Below are positions 41,626 to 52,796 of a stretch of DNA of 64,000 nt, piece after piece. Position 1 is the stretch's first letter. Every line of letters begins with the position of its first letter. A program made the position numbers and the translations under genes. The notes under the pieces are model-generated. The model ran no database searches, was not told where the DNA came from, and was given only the letters and a program-made list of their open reading frames with translations. This DNA is from Bacteroides sp. (GTDB lineage: Bacteria > Bacteroidota > Bacteroidia > Bacteroidales > Muribaculaceae), in contig JAAVCF010000010.1 of assembly GCA_014802445.1 (NCBI GenBank), positions 62,001-126,000 of the forward strand. The letters are read 5' to 3'.

Positions 41626-42675
41626 ATGAAAAAGCATCTTTTTTCAGTTGCGGCCATGATGATTGCTGCGAGTGCGGCTATGGCTGTCAACCCCTACGTG
41701 GCTAAAGTGTATGAGTTTTGCCCTGCGCCGGGCCAGTTTATCCACGATGTGCCTATTCTGACGGATGATATGACCCCCGAGGAGGTCATTGCCGAGGTGG
41801 AAAGCCAGCTTTGCGGCAACGACGATGACGGCGCCGCTCCAGGCATGGTATCGCTCGGCGCCTTCGGCGGCTATGTGGTATTCGGCTTTGACCATCCGCT
41901 GGTGAACGTCAAAGGGGAGTATGACTTGCGTATCTTCGGCAACTCATTCCGCGGCATGATTGACGACGAGGCCTACGGGTCAAGCGAACCCGGCATCGTG
42001 ATGGTGTCGGTTGACACCAACGGCAACGGCATCCCTGACGACGAATGGTTTGAATTGGCCGGTAGCGAATATCACTCAGAAGGGACATTCCACAACTTTG
42101 AGATTACTTACAAACGTCCTGCCGACAACACCACCGGCGTGAGCTGGACCTCAAATGATCCCGCGGCAGGGGAGGGGAGTGTGGAGCGCACACAGTTCCA
42201 CACCCAGAACTTCTGGCCCGGATGGTATGCCGGCGAGACCCTCACCTTCCGTGGAACCCGCTTGGCCCCCAACGCGCAGAACACCGCAGAGGAGGGGGAA
42301 AACTGGGTGCTCCACGCCTACGACTGGGGCTATGCCGACAATCTGCCCAACGACGAGGACCCCGGCCTGAAGCTCGACTGGGCCGTTGATGCCCAGGGCA
42401 ACCCAGTGGAACTTGAGCAGGTTCATTTCATCAAGGTCTACACCGCTCTGGCTCAGAATTGCGGCTGGATTGGCGAGACCTCCACTGAGGTGTGCGGCGC
42501 GCAGGACCTCCATCCCGAAGCCCTTGCGGGCATCGAAACCATCGCCTCAAGCCGTCCTGACGATGCTCCGGAGGTGTTCTTTGACCTGCGCGGCATTAGA
42601 GTGGACCGTCCCACGGCGCCGGGCATCTACCTGCGCAGTCAGGGTGGAAAAGTGACCAAAATCATAGTGCGATAA
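41626..42675 (+). CDS. B12-riboswitch-controlled secreted cell-surface protein
   Basis: A 349-residue exported protein (signal FSVAAMMIAASAAMA) of a family I recognise from Bacteroidota B12 loci. Motifs include GMVSLGAFGGYVVFGFDHPL, YGSSEPGIVMVSVDTNGNGI, PDDEWFELAGSEY and DNLPNDEDPGLKLDWAVDAQ. The C-terminus (VFFDLRGIRVDRPTAPGIYL, ending TKIIVR) is like a type IX sorting domain. It probably binds or handles corrinoids at the surface, but its activity is not established. It is the only gene directly behind the riboswitch and is followed by a terminator. Confidence 0.85.
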   Translation: MKKHLFSVAAMMIAASAAMAVNPYVAKVYEFCPAPGQFIHDVPILTDDMTPEEVIAEVESQLCGNDDDGAAPGMVSLGAFGGYVVFGFDHPLVNVKGEYDLRIFGNSFRGMIDDEAYGSSEPGIVMVSVDTNGNGIPDDEWFELAGSEYHSEGTFHNFEITYKRPADNTTGVSWTSNDPAAGEGSVERTQFHTQNFWPGWYAGETLTFRGTRLAPNAQNTAEEGENWVLHAYDWGYADNLPNDEDPGLKLDWAVDAQGNPVELEQVHFIKVYTALAQNCGWIGETSTEVCGAQDLHPEALAGIETIASSRPDDAPEVFFDLRGIRVDRPTAPGIYLRSQGGKVTKIIVR

Positions 42676-42690
42676 TCCATTTAGGAAATC

Positions 42691-42722
42691 AATCCCCGCT
42701 CCGGTTGAAGCGGGGATTTTTT
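42691..42722 (+). terminator. terminator after the riboswitch-controlled gene
   Basis: AATCCCCGCT (42691-42700) pairs with AGCGGGGATT (42709-42718) with an 8-nt loop and a run of T. Confidence 0.93.
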
Positions 42723-42775
42723 AGCTTATGGTGCGGGTGTATGTTCTGTAACATGGTGAATTGGAATTGTTAAAA

Positions 42776-42807
42776 TTTCGGTAATTAAGTAATTTTGTCT
42801 ATATTTG
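42776..42807 (+). promoter_or_regulatory. promoter of the nuo-atp supercluster
   Basis: TTTCG at 42776-42780 and a perfect TATATTTG at 42800-42807 are about 19-20 nt apart. No other TAnnTTTG box was found in the short gaps down to nuoN that I checked. Confidence 0.65.
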
Positions 42808-42814
42808 CAGAGAT

Positions 42815-42958
42815 TTTCGGCACTTAGGGGAGAATATCGCCTCCAACTTTAACACTAATGCCGTGATACCGTGAACAGTAACCTTTGCAGGAAGATACGG
42901 TGACGCGTCAAACGATTCGTTACCATAGACGAAAGTAAATAATTAGAACGAGAGATAT
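42815..42958 (+). other. long 5' leader of the nuo-atp transcript
   Basis: About 145 nt separate the probable transcription start from nuoA. The leader holds a possible ACCGT/ACGGT long-loop stem (42868-42902) but no ORF or riboswitch I recognise. Such a length leaves room for post-transcriptional control. Confidence 0.45.
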
Positions 42959-43327
42959 ATGTTGTCATTATCTATCCAGAATGTCACTCTTGCGGTGACG
43001 GCCGCCCTTACGGGTGTGTGCCTTGTTGCGCTTGCTCTGTGGCTTGCCGGGCTGATTTCGCCCCGCTCATTCAACGCCCAGAAGGGTGAGCCTTATGAGT
43101 GCGGTGTGCCCACCCGCGGCAACAGTATGGTGCAGTTTAAGGTAGGTTACTACCTGTTCGCTATCCTCTTTCTCATGTTTGATGTCGAAACTGTGTTCCT
43201 CTATCCCTGGGCGGTGCGTATGCGCGAGCTCGGTGTGCAGGGTCTGCTCAGTATCGGCGTGTTTTTTGCTATTATTGTGCTGGGTCTTGTTTACGCCTGG
43301 CGGAAAGGAGCTCTTGAATGGAAGTGA
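42959..43327 (+). CDS. nuoA: NADH-quinone oxidoreductase (complex I) subunit A
   Basis: A 122-residue membrane subunit with three helices (TAALTGVCLVALALWLAGLI, FKVGYYLFAILFLMFDVETV, IGVFFAIIVLGLVYAWRK). The conserved loop PYECGVPTRGN carries the Cys that is exposed in the deactive state of complex I. It lies at the junction of membrane and peripheral arms. It overlaps nuoB by 10 nt and opens the 18-gene unit. Confidence 0.95.
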   Translation: MLSLSIQNVTLAVTAALTGVCLVALALWLAGLISPRSFNAQKGEPYECGVPTRGNSMVQFKVGYYLFAILFLMFDVETVFLYPWAVRMRELGVQGLLSIGVFFAIIVLGLVYAWRKGALEWK

Positions 43328-43926
43328 CCACCAAAAGCATGCCCTACGAGGCGTGGAAGGACAATGAATATATCGAGAAGCTCGTTGATGAGCTTCGCGC
43401 CTCAGGCACCAACGTCATCGTTGGCTCGCTTGACAAGCTTATTAACTGGGGCCGTTCCAACTCGCTGTGGCCTCTCACCTTTGCCACAAGCTGTTGCGGC
43501 ATTGAATTCGTATCGCTCGGCGCCGCCCGTTATGATATGGCTCGCTTCGGATGGGAAGTGGCCCGTTCGTCGCCCCGTCAGGCCGACTTCATGATGGTGG
43601 CCGGAACCATCGTTCACCGCATGGTGCCCGTGTTCCGTCGCCTTTATGATCAGCTGGCCGAGCCCAAGTATGTGATTGCCTGCGGCAGCTGCGCCATCTC
43701 CGGCGGCCCCTTCCGCAAGAGCTACCATGTGGCCAAAGGCATTGAGGACATTGTGCCTGTCGACGTGTTTGTCCCCGGCTGTCCTCCCCGTCCCGAAGCT
43801 ATGATTTACGGCATCATGCAGCTGTCAAGAAAAATCAAGGTGGAGCGCTTCTTCGGCGGCGTCAACCGCCAGGAAAAGCAGCAGGAGTTTCTCAAGAACC
43901 ATCCCGTAGAGGGAGTGAATGACTGA
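43318..43926 (+). CDS. nuoB: Complex I subunit B (N2 Fe-S cluster)
   Basis: A 202-residue subunit that binds the terminal cluster N2, which reduces quinone. The ligands are visible as the tandem Cys pair in TSCCGIEF and Cys residues in ACGSCAISGGPF and VPGCPPRPEAMIYG. A 61-nt gap separates it from nuoCD. Confidence 0.96.
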   Translation: MEVTTKSMPYEAWKDNEYIEKLVDELRASGTNVIVGSLDKLINWGRSNSLWPLTFATSCCGIEFVSLGAARYDMARFGWEVARSSPRQADFMMVAGTIVHRMVPVFRRLYDQLAEPKYVIACGSCAISGGPFRKSYHVAKGIEDIVPVDVFVPGCPPRPEAMIYGIMQLSRKIKVERFFGGVNRQEKQQEFLKNHPVEGVND

Positions 43927-43987
43927 TTAGCTCCGTTTTATCACCAATCATATCACAAAATCCTTAATTTCCATCACCTTGACCATC

Positions 43988-45625
43988 ATGGCTGCAGAAA
44001 TCCAGGAAATTATATCCAAGATTGCTCCCGACGCCACCTTTGAAACCGGCGCGGACAACATACTCACCATCACCGTGCCTGATGCACGCTGGCATGAAGT
44101 GGCCCGCACACTCCGTGATGATTCGGCTCTTGACTTCGACTTCCTTGTCACCATCGTCGGTATGGACTGGAAAACGTCGCTCGGCTGTATCTACTATCTC
44201 ACCTCCACCCGCCGCAATGTGACCGTGGCCGTTAAGGTGGCCACTGACAATCGCGAGAATCCCATGCTCCACAGTGTCAGCGACCTCTGGGCTATCGCCG
44301 GAATCTTCGAGCGTGAGGTGTATGACTTCTTCGGAATCATCTTCATCAACAATCCTGATATGCGCCGTCTCTTCCTCAATATTGACTGGAAGGGATTCCC
44401 CCTGCGCAAGGACTATGACCCCTCGCCCGAAATCAACCCCATGACCACGGAGAGCGAGCGTCAGACTGACTTCACCCAGTCATGGGTGGAACTCCCCGAC
44501 GGCAAAATCGAGAAGCGCGAGCCGCGCGTGTTCGAGGCCGACGACTTTGTGGTCAACATCGGCCCGCAGCACCCCGCCACTCACGGTGTGCTTCGCTTCC
44601 GCACCGCCGTTAACGGTGAGGAAATCAAGAAGATTGACGTCTACATGGGTTACATCCACCGCGGTATCGAGAAAATCTGCGAGGGACTGACCTATCCCCA
44701 GACTCTCCATTTCATGGACCGAATGGACTATTTCTCGGCCCATCCTTATCACCACGGCCTCTGCCTCACCATCGAGGAGGCTATGGGACTCCAGATTTCG
44801 CGCCGCGCTCAGGTGATCCGCGTGCTCATGGACGAGCTTTCGCGCATTGCCAGCCACTGTCTCTTCGTGGGCACCTACTGTATGGACCTCGGTGCCACCA
44901 CGATGCTCTTCTACACCCTGCGCGTCCGCGAACAGATTCTCGACATCATGGAGCGCACCTGCGGCGCCCGCATGACATTCAACTATGAATGTATCGGCGG
45001 TGTGATGCAGGACCTCGATTCCAACTTCGTTAAGGATGTGAAGGAACTGCTTGCAGTGCTCCCCAAGAACATTCGCGAATACAACAAGATTTTCACCGGC
45101 AACGTCATCGCTCAGAACCGCCTCAAGAATGTGGGCGTGCTCTCGCGTGAAGATGCCATCTCTTGGGCTGTCACCGGTCCTTCCGGCCGCGGTTCGGGCT
45201 GGGCTTGCGACGTCCGCAAAACCAATCCTTACAGCATCTACTCAGAGCTTGAGTTTGACGAAATCGTCAAGCATGAAGGCGACTCTTTTGCACGCTTCCA
45301 GGTGCGCATGGAGGAGATGGAGCAGAGCGCCCGCATCATCGAGCAGCTCATCGACAATATTCCCGAAGGCGAATATTGCGTGAAGGTGCCCAAGGTCATC
45401 AAGCTCCCCGAGGGACACTGGTTCCGCCGCGTGGAAGGCTGCCGAGGCACTTTCGGAGTCTATCTGGAAAGCGACGGCACTGTCAATCCCTATCGTCTCA
45501 AGCTGGCGCCTCCCTGTCTGCCTCTGGCTGCTGTGGTTGACCACATCACCCGCGGGCAGAAGATTGCCGACCTCATCACCATCGGCGGCTCAATGGACTA
45601 CATTGTCCCCGACATGGACCGATAA
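43988..45625 (+). CDS. nuoCD: Complex I subunit C-D fusion
   Basis: A 545-residue fusion. The NuoC part covers about residues 1-150 (FDFLVTIVGMDWKTSLGCIY, DIDWKGFPLRKDYDPSPEIN near its end). The NuoD part follows from about 185 (VVNIGPQHPATHGVLRFRT, YIHRGIEKICEGLTYPQTLH, SRIASHCLFVGTYCMDLGA). NuoD forms the quinone pocket next to NuoB. The C-terminal YIVPDMDR resembles the usual D-subunit end. Fusion of C and D is common in Bacteroidota. ATG 43988 is preferred to an upstream TTG. Confidence 0.96.
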   Translation: MAAEIQEIISKIAPDATFETGADNILTITVPDARWHEVARTLRDDSALDFDFLVTIVGMDWKTSLGCIYYLTSTRRNVTVAVKVATDNRENPMLHSVSDLWAIAGIFEREVYDFFGIIFINNPDMRRLFLNIDWKGFPLRKDYDPSPEINPMTTESERQTDFTQSWVELPDGKIEKREPRVFEADDFVVNIGPQHPATHGVLRFRTAVNGEEIKKIDVYMGYIHRGIEKICEGLTYPQTLHFMDRMDYFSAHPYHHGLCLTIEEAMGLQISRRAQVIRVLMDELSRIASHCLFVGTYCMDLGATTMLFYTLRVREQILDIMERTCGARMTFNYECIGGVMQDLDSNFVKDVKELLAVLPKNIREYNKIFTGNVIAQNRLKNVGVLSREDAISWAVTGPSGRGSGWACDVRKTNPYSIYSELEFDEIVKHEGDSFARFQVRMEEMEQSARIIEQLIDNIPEGEYCVKVPKVIKLPEGHWFRRVEGCRGTFGVYLESDGTVNPYRLKLAPPCLPLAAVVDHITRGQKIADLITIGGSMDYIVPDMDR

Positions 45626-45687
45626 GCTCTCCCAAACCAAGATAAAAACCAATCCACTGTCAATTCTCTCTGACATCACATCACGTT

Positions 45688-46764
45688 ATGCAAGATTTTT
45701 CGATAGTCACCCAATGGATTCACGGCACACTGACAAATTACGTGCCTGAGTGGCTTGCCATCGTATTCGAGTGTCTCGGCATAGGCATCGCCCTGCTGCT
45801 GGCCTACGCTCTGCTGGCTCTGTTCTATATCTGGTACGAACGCAAGATTTGCGCCGCGTTCCAGTGTCGCCTCGGCCCCAACCGTGTGGGTCCCTTCGGT
45901 TTGCTCCAGAGCTTCGCCGATATGTTCAAGATTCTCATCAAGGAGCTCATCGAGCTGAAGAATATTGACAAATTCCTCTTCGCCCTCGCTCCTTATCTGG
46001 TCATCCTGGCCTCGATGCTCGCCTTTGCGGTGCTTCCCTGGGGCAACGGCATGCAGATTATCAACTTCAATGTGGGCATCTTCTTCCTGGTGGCTGTGTC
46101 ATCAATCGGTGTGCTCGGTATCCTGCTCGCCGGATGGTCATCAAACAATAAGTTCACCCTCATCGGTGCTCTCCGTTCAGGCGCGCAGATGGTCAGCTAT
46201 GAAATCTCTATCGGTCTGACCATCATCACCATGGTGGCCCTCGCAGGCACCATGAACGTGGCTGAAATCTGCCAGGAGCAGGAGCGCCTGTGGTTCATCT
46301 TCTCAGGCCACATCCCCGCCATCATCGCTTTCGTGATTTATCTCATCGCCGGCACAGCCGAGACTAACCGCGGCCCGTTTGACCTTCCCGAGGCCGAGAG
46401 TGAGCTCACCGCCGGTTACCACACCGAATATTCCGGTATCCACTTCGGCTTCTTCTATCTTGCCGAGTATCTCAACCTCTTTATCGTGGGCGGCGTTGCT
46501 TCGCTGCTTTTCCTCGGCGGCTGGATGCCCTTCCACATTCCCGGATGGGAAGGCTTCAATGCCATCATGGACTGGATTCCCGGCATTGTATGGTTCTTAG
46601 GCAAGGCTATCTTCCTGTCGTTCATCATCATCTGGTTCAAATGGACCTTCCCCCGTCTGCGTATTGACCAGATGCTTACCCTCGAATGGAAATATCTCAT
46701 GCCCATCTCACTGGTTAACCTCGTGCTGATGGTGCTCACCGTCACCTTCGGCTGGTATCTTTAA
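45688..46764 (+). CDS. nuoH: Complex I subunit H (quinone-site membrane subunit)
   Basis: A 358-residue membrane protein with eight or more helices. Family motifs are YIWYERKICAAFQCRLGPNR near residue 48, VGPFGLLQSFADMFKILIKE, and the loop GTAETNRGPFDLPEAESELT near 220, which lines the quinone tunnel. It is the last nuo gene before the ATP synthase block; atpD starts 43 nt downstream with no terminator or promoter between. Confidence 0.96.
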   Translation: MQDFSIVTQWIHGTLTNYVPEWLAIVFECLGIGIALLLAYALLALFYIWYERKICAAFQCRLGPNRVGPFGLLQSFADMFKILIKELIELKNIDKFLFALAPYLVILASMLAFAVLPWGNGMQIINFNVGIFFLVAVSSIGVLGILLAGWSSNNKFTLIGALRSGAQMVSYEISIGLTIITMVALAGTMNVAEICQEQERLWFIFSGHIPAIIAFVIYLIAGTAETNRGPFDLPEAESELTAGYHTEYSGIHFGFFYLAEYLNLFIVGGVASLLFLGGWMPFHIPGWEGFNAIMDWIPGIVWFLGKAIFLSFIIIWFKWTFPRLRIDQMLTLEWKYLMPISLVNLVLMVLTVTFGWYL

Positions 46765-46771
46765 TAACTGA

Positions 46772-48322
<1,551 letters not shown>

Positions 48323-48362
48323 CATTAATTAACGTAATAGATAACATCCCCGCATAATCCCG

Positions 48363-48599
48363 ATGACACTTAAAATAATCTCAGCTGAGGATATCCTTTT
48401 TGAAGGTGAGGTCAAGGCCGTTCACCTTCCGGGAGCCATGGGCGCTTTCACCGTCCTGCCCCATCATGCCTCGCTGGTGTCCACTCTCGTGGCCGGAAAG
48501 CTGCGCTATGAAGCAGCCGATGGTCAGTCACACACTGTGGACATTACCGGTGGAATCGCCGATGTGGATAATGACACCGTTGCCGTATGCGTCTACTGA
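48363..48599 (+). CDS. atpC: F-type ATP synthase subunit epsilon, short form
   Basis: A 78-residue epsilon subunit containing only the N-terminal beta-sandwich (LKIISAEDILFEGEVKAVHL, GAMGAFTVLPHHASLVSTLV). The C-terminal helical hairpin that inhibits ATP hydrolysis in E. coli and Bacillus is absent, as is common in Bacteroidota. It couples the gamma stalk to the c-ring. Confidence 0.92.
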   Translation: MTLKIISAEDILFEGEVKAVHLPGAMGAFTVLPHHASLVSTLVAGKLRYEAADGQSHTVDITGGIADVDNDTVAVCVY

Positions 48600-48601
48600 C
48601 A

Positions 48602-49756
48602 ATGAAATCAACCCCCGCGCTTCTGCGCCCTCTGATGGTCTGCCTGCTGGCGATGGTGTTTGCTGTCATGCCCGCCAAAGCTGCCGAGCATGCCGCTGAC
48701 AACGCTGATGGTGAGGAAGATGGTGTGCCCGTCAAGGAAATCATCTTCGAGCACCTTGGCGACGGTTACGGCTGGGAAGTGCCCTTCAATCACCATGTGC
48801 GCATCCCTCTGCCTGTGATTGTCAAAGGCTCCAAGGGCTGGCATGTGTTCTCATCGTCTCAGGTCACTCACGGCGACACTTACACTCACCCCGACGGTTC
48901 TCGTTTCCGCATTGCCGGCGAGGATAGCGAGCATAAAGGCAAGGTGGTGGAAGTGATGCCCGATGAATCGGAGGTGCGCCCCCTTGACTTCTCGATTACC
49001 AAGAATGTTGCCGCCATCATCATCACCGCTCTGCTGGTTATCTGGATGGTCCTTGGCCTGGCAGCCTTCCATCGCAACAACCGTTCCGGCAAAGCGCCCC
49101 GAGGTTTCCTCGGCGCTGTGGAGTCACTGGTGCTCTTCATCTATGATGGTGTCATCAAGCCCATCCTTGGTGATAAATCGCGCCGCTTTGCTCCTTATCT
49201 GCTCACGGTGTTCATGTTTATCTTCATCGCCAACCTCCTTGGTCTCTGCGTGATATTCCCCGGCGGCGCCAACCTCACCGGCAACATCGCCATTACTCTG
49301 GTGCTCGCCATCATCACCTTCCTCTACACCAACCTCTTCGCCACCAAGCATTATTGGAAAGAGATTTTCTGGCCTGAGGTGCCCCTGTTCCTCAAGTTCC
49401 CTCTGCCCATCATGCAGGTGATTGAGCTTTTCGGTGTGTTCACCAAGCCTGCGGCCCTCACAGTCCGTCTGTTTGCCAACATGATGGGCGGCCACATGAT
49501 TGTCCTGGTGCTCACCATGCTCATCTTCATCTTCGCCGCAGTGGCCGGTCAGGCCGTGGCAAGCGGTGCGGCAGTGGTGTCAATGCTCTTCTCGGTGTTC
49601 ATGCTTCTGATTGACGTGCTTGTGAGCTTCATTCAAGCCTACGTGTTCACCATGCTCTCCACAATCTTTATCGGTCTGGCTCAGGAAAGCGGCCATGGCG
49701 AAGGCCATGACGCCCACAAAGCCGACGCTCCTCACCCCGTAACAGAAAATAAATAA
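48602..49756 (+). CDS. atpB: F-type ATP synthase subunit a with exported N-terminal domain
   Basis: A 384-residue a subunit, longer than the usual 240-270. It starts with a signal-peptide-like segment (LMVCLLAMVFAVMPAKAA) and about 110 hydrophilic residues that should lie in the periplasm. The helices follow from about residue 133. The essential Arg lies in TVRLFANMMGGHMIVLVLTM, facing the c-ring carboxylate. The C-terminus is His/Glu-rich. ATG 48602 is 2 nt after the atpC stop. No atpI gene lies between atpC and atpB. Confidence 0.94.
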   Translation: MKSTPALLRPLMVCLLAMVFAVMPAKAAEHAADNADGEEDGVPVKEIIFEHLGDGYGWEVPFNHHVRIPLPVIVKGSKGWHVFSSSQVTHGDTYTHPDGSRFRIAGEDSEHKGKVVEVMPDESEVRPLDFSITKNVAAIIITALLVIWMVLGLAAFHRNNRSGKAPRGFLGAVESLVLFIYDGVIKPILGDKSRRFAPYLLTVFMFIFIANLLGLCVIFPGGANLTGNIAITLVLAIITFLYTNLFATKHYWKEIFWPEVPLFLKFPLPIMQVIELFGVFTKPAALTVRLFANMMGGHMIVLVLTMLIFIFAAVAGQAVASGAAVVSMLFSVFMLLIDVLVSFIQAYVFTMLSTIFIGLAQESGHGEGHDAHKADAPHPVTENK

Positions 49757-49763
49757 TTCATAA

Positions 49764-50039
<276 letters not shown>

Positions 50040-50065
50040 ATCTGACTTCCCAAATCCCTTAGTTC

Positions 50066-50563
50066 ATGGAACTGTTCACTCCTGACTTTGGCCTGGTTTT
50101 CTGGATGTTTGTCGCATTCGCCATCCTCTTCATTATCCTTTGGAAATGGGGATGGCCGGCAATCATGAAGGGAGTAAGTGAACGTGCTGACCTCATCGAC
50201 AAGGGCATTGAATATGCTCAGAGCGCCAAGCTCCAGCTTGACAATGCCCGCGATGAGGCTGCAAAGATTCTCGAAGAGGCCCGCCGCCAGCAGGCCGACT
50301 CCCTCCGCGAAGCCGACAAGATGAAGAACCAGATTATTGACGAGGCTCGCGACGCCGCCCATAACGAGGCTCGCAAAGTCATGGACGCCGCAAAGGTGTC
50401 AATTGAGCAGGAGCGCAAGCAGGCCGAACTCCAGTTCCGCAATGAGGTCTCCGCATTTGCCCTCGACATCGCCGGCAAGGTGGTGCGCGGCCAGATGCAG
50501 GACCGTAAAGCGCAGGCTAAACTTGTCGACTCTCTGCTCGACGAAATGGAAAAACAAAACTGA
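50066..50563 (+). CDS. atpF: F-type ATP synthase subunit b
   Basis: A 165-residue peripheral-stalk subunit: one N-terminal transmembrane helix (FGLVFWMFVAFAILFIILWK) and a long charged coiled coil (LQLDNARDEAAKILEEARRQ). It joins subunit a in the membrane to delta at the top of F1. It lies 26 nt after atpE. Confidence 0.95.
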   Translation: MELFTPDFGLVFWMFVAFAILFIILWKWGWPAIMKGVSERADLIDKGIEYAQSAKLQLDNARDEAAKILEEARRQQADSLREADKMKNQIIDEARDAAHNEARKVMDAAKVSIEQERKQAELQFRNEVSAFALDIAGKVVRGQMQDRKAQAKLVDSLLDEMEKQN

Positions 50564-50583
50564 CAACCCTTCCCACCACTGAT

Positions 50584-51132
50584 ATGAACGATGGCCTGAT
50601 TCCCCGCCGTTATGCCAAAGCGCTGTATAAGTACGCCCTTGAAAAAAAGGTCGACAAGCGCATCTACATGCTGACCGCTAATCTTGTCGACGCTTTCGCT
50701 TCGCAGCACGGACTGCTCACTGCCGTCGCAAACCCATTCGTGTCAGTGGCCGACAAGACGAAGCTGCTCATGGCCGCCGCCGGTGCCGACGAAAAGTCTG
50801 ACTCCGTCTTCACCGACTTCCTCACCCTCCTGGCTCAGAACGGCCGCATTGAGTTTATCCGTGACATCGCACTGGCCTATCGCGACATCTATCGCCAGGC
50901 CAACAATATCCGCCGTGTCACCGTGACCTCTGCCGAGCCTCTCGCCGCCCCGGAGGAGGAGCGTCTGAAATCGCTCATTGAAAAGCATCTCGACGGTGCC
51001 TCCATGGAATACGAGGCCCGCACTAACCCCGACCTCATTGGCGGATTCACCATCGAGATCAACAATGAGAAGCTCGACGCCTCAGTGGCCAACGAACTCA
51101 AACAACTTCGCCTTAAGCTCATCACTAACTAA
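50584..51132 (+). CDS. atpH: F-type ATP synthase subunit delta
   Basis: A 182-residue OSCP/delta subunit. The N-terminal helical bundle begins GLIPRRYAKALYKYALEKK. The C-terminal segment with VTVTSAEPLAAPEEERLKSL and PDLIGGFTIEINNEKLDASV is characteristic. It caps F1 and binds the b dimer. It starts 20 nt after atpF. Confidence 0.94.
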   Translation: MNDGLIPRRYAKALYKYALEKKVDKRIYMLTANLVDAFASQHGLLTAVANPFVSVADKTKLLMAAAGADEKSDSVFTDFLTLLAQNGRIEFIRDIALAYRDIYRQANNIRRVTVTSAEPLAAPEEERLKSLIEKHLDGASMEYEARTNPDLIGGFTIEINNEKLDASVANELKQLRLKLITN

Positions 51133-51177
51133 TCTCACCTTTCATTTCCTCCTTAACCGGGGGACCACATTCAAGCA

Positions 51178-52752
51178 ATGATTAATCCCAGCGAGATATC
51201 TGAAGTCTTAAAACAGCAACTCGAGAACGTCAATTCAAAGGTTTCTTTCGAAGAAACCGGCGTGGTGCTCGAAGTTGGCGACGGTGTAGCCCATGTCTAT
51301 GGTCTCGATAACGTTCGCGCCAACGAACTCGTCGAGTTCGCAAACGGCGTGACCGGCGTGGCCCTCAACCTTGAGGAAAGCAATGTAGGTGTGATCCTCT
51401 TTGACAATGTCGACAAAGTCACCGAGAACATGACCGTCAAGCGCACCGGCAAGATTGCCTCAATCCCCGTGGGCGAAGGCCTCATGGGGCGCGTTATCAA
51501 CGTCCTCGGTAACCCCATCGACGGCCGCGGCCCCATCGAGGGTGAGCTCCTCAACATGCCCCTGGAGCGCAAGGCCCCCGGCGTTATCTATCGCCAGCCC
51601 GTTAACCAGCCCCTCCAGACCGGTATCAAGGCTGTCGACTCAATGGTGCCCATTGGCCGCGGTCAGCGCGAGCTCATCATCGGCGACCGTCAGATTGGCA
51701 AGACCGCTATCGCCATTGACACCATCATCAACCAGCGCAAGAACTTCGAGGAAGGCAAGCCCGTCTACTGTATCTATGTGGCCATCGGCCAGAAAGCATC
51801 GTCAGTAGCTGCCATCGTCGAAACCCTCCGTCAGCACGGCGCCCTTGACTACACCGTCGTTGTGGCCGCCACCGCTTCTGACTCTGCCTCGATGCGTTAC
51901 TACGCTCCCTTTGCCGGTGTGGCCATCGGCGAATACCTCCGCGACACCGGCCGCGACGCCCTCATCGTTTATGATGACCTCTCCAAGCAGGCCGTGGCTT
52001 ACCGCGAAATCTCACTCATCCTCAAGCGCCCCTCAGGCCGCGAGGCTTATCCCGGTGATATCTTCTATCTCCACTCTCGTCTGCTTGAACGTGCAGCAAA
52101 GATTATCGACAATCAGGAAGTGGCTTCCAAGATGAACGACCTCCCCGACGTGCTCAAGGACCGCGTCAAAGGCGGCGGCTCGCTCACAGCCCTCCCCATC
52201 ATCGAAACCCAGGCCGGCGACGTGTCAGCCTACATCCCCACCAACGTCATCTCAATCACCGACGGTCAGATCTTCCTCGAAACCGCCCTGTTTAACCGCG
52301 GCATCCGCCCCGCTATCAATGTGGGTATCTCAGTGTCGCGTGTAGGTGGTAACGCCCAGATTAAGTCAATGAAGAAGGTGGCAGGTACCCTGAAAATTGA
52401 CCAGGCTCAGTTCCGCGAGCTCGAATCGTTCACCAAATTCGGTGGCGACATCGACCCCGTGACCGCCCGCGTTATCGACAAGGGTCGCAAGAATGAGGCC
52501 CTCCTCATCCAGCCCCAGTATCACCCCGTGGCTGTAGAGGACGAGGTGGCCGTGATTTTCTGCGGCACCAAGGGCCTGCTCGAAAAGGTGCCTCAGGACA
52601 AGGTGGCCGAATTTGAGCGCCTCTTCCTCCAGCTCCTCCACGCCAAGCATCAGAAAGATGTGCTTGACGTAATCAAAGCCGGTCAGATTACCGACGACGC
52701 TGCCGACAAGCTCAGCAAGGCAGCCGCCGAAATCGCCTCACGCTACAATTGA
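51178..52752 (+). CDS. atpA: F-type ATP synthase subunit alpha
   Basis: A 524-residue non-catalytic nucleotide-binding subunit. N-terminal beta-barrel ([20 protein letters not shown]), P-loop [18 protein letters not shown] near residue 169, the conserved [20 protein letters not shown] and the Arg-finger region [19 protein letters not shown] with [15 protein letters not shown]. Length and motifs are normal. Confidence 0.97.
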   Translation: MINPSEISEVLKQQLENVNSKVSFEETGVVLEVGDGVAHVYGLDNVRANELVEFANGVTGVALNLEESNVGVILFDNVDKVTENMTVKRTGKIASIPVGEGLMGRVINVLGNPIDGRGPIEGELLNMPLERKAPGVIYRQPVNQPLQTGIKAVDSMVPIGRGQRELIIGDRQIGKTAIAIDTIINQRKNFEEGKPVYCIYVAIGQKASSVAAIVETLRQHGALDYTVVVAATASDSASMRYYAPFAGVAIGEYLRDTGRDALIVYDDLSKQAVAYREISLILKRPSGREAYPGDIFYLHSRLLERAAKIIDNQEVASKMNDLPDVLKDRVKGGGSLTALPIIETQAGDVSAYIPTNVISITDGQIFLETALFNRGIRPAINVGISVSRVGGNAQIKSMKKVAGTLKIDQAQFRELESFTKFGGDIDPVTARVIDKGRKNEALLIQPQYHPVAVEDEVAVIFCGTKGLLEKVPQDKVAEFERLFLQLLHAKHQKDVLDVIKAGQITDDAADKLSKAAAEIASRYN

Positions 52753-52796
52753 TCTTCACAATCATTCCCGTATTCCCAGCTATCATAATCCTATAA

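Noticed and set aside
43979-43987. TTG as the nuoCD start (similar TTG choices at 5915 and 8146)
   Set aside because: An ATG within a few codons fits the family start better in each case, and none of these TTGs is needed for a signal peptide, unlike in lptD.
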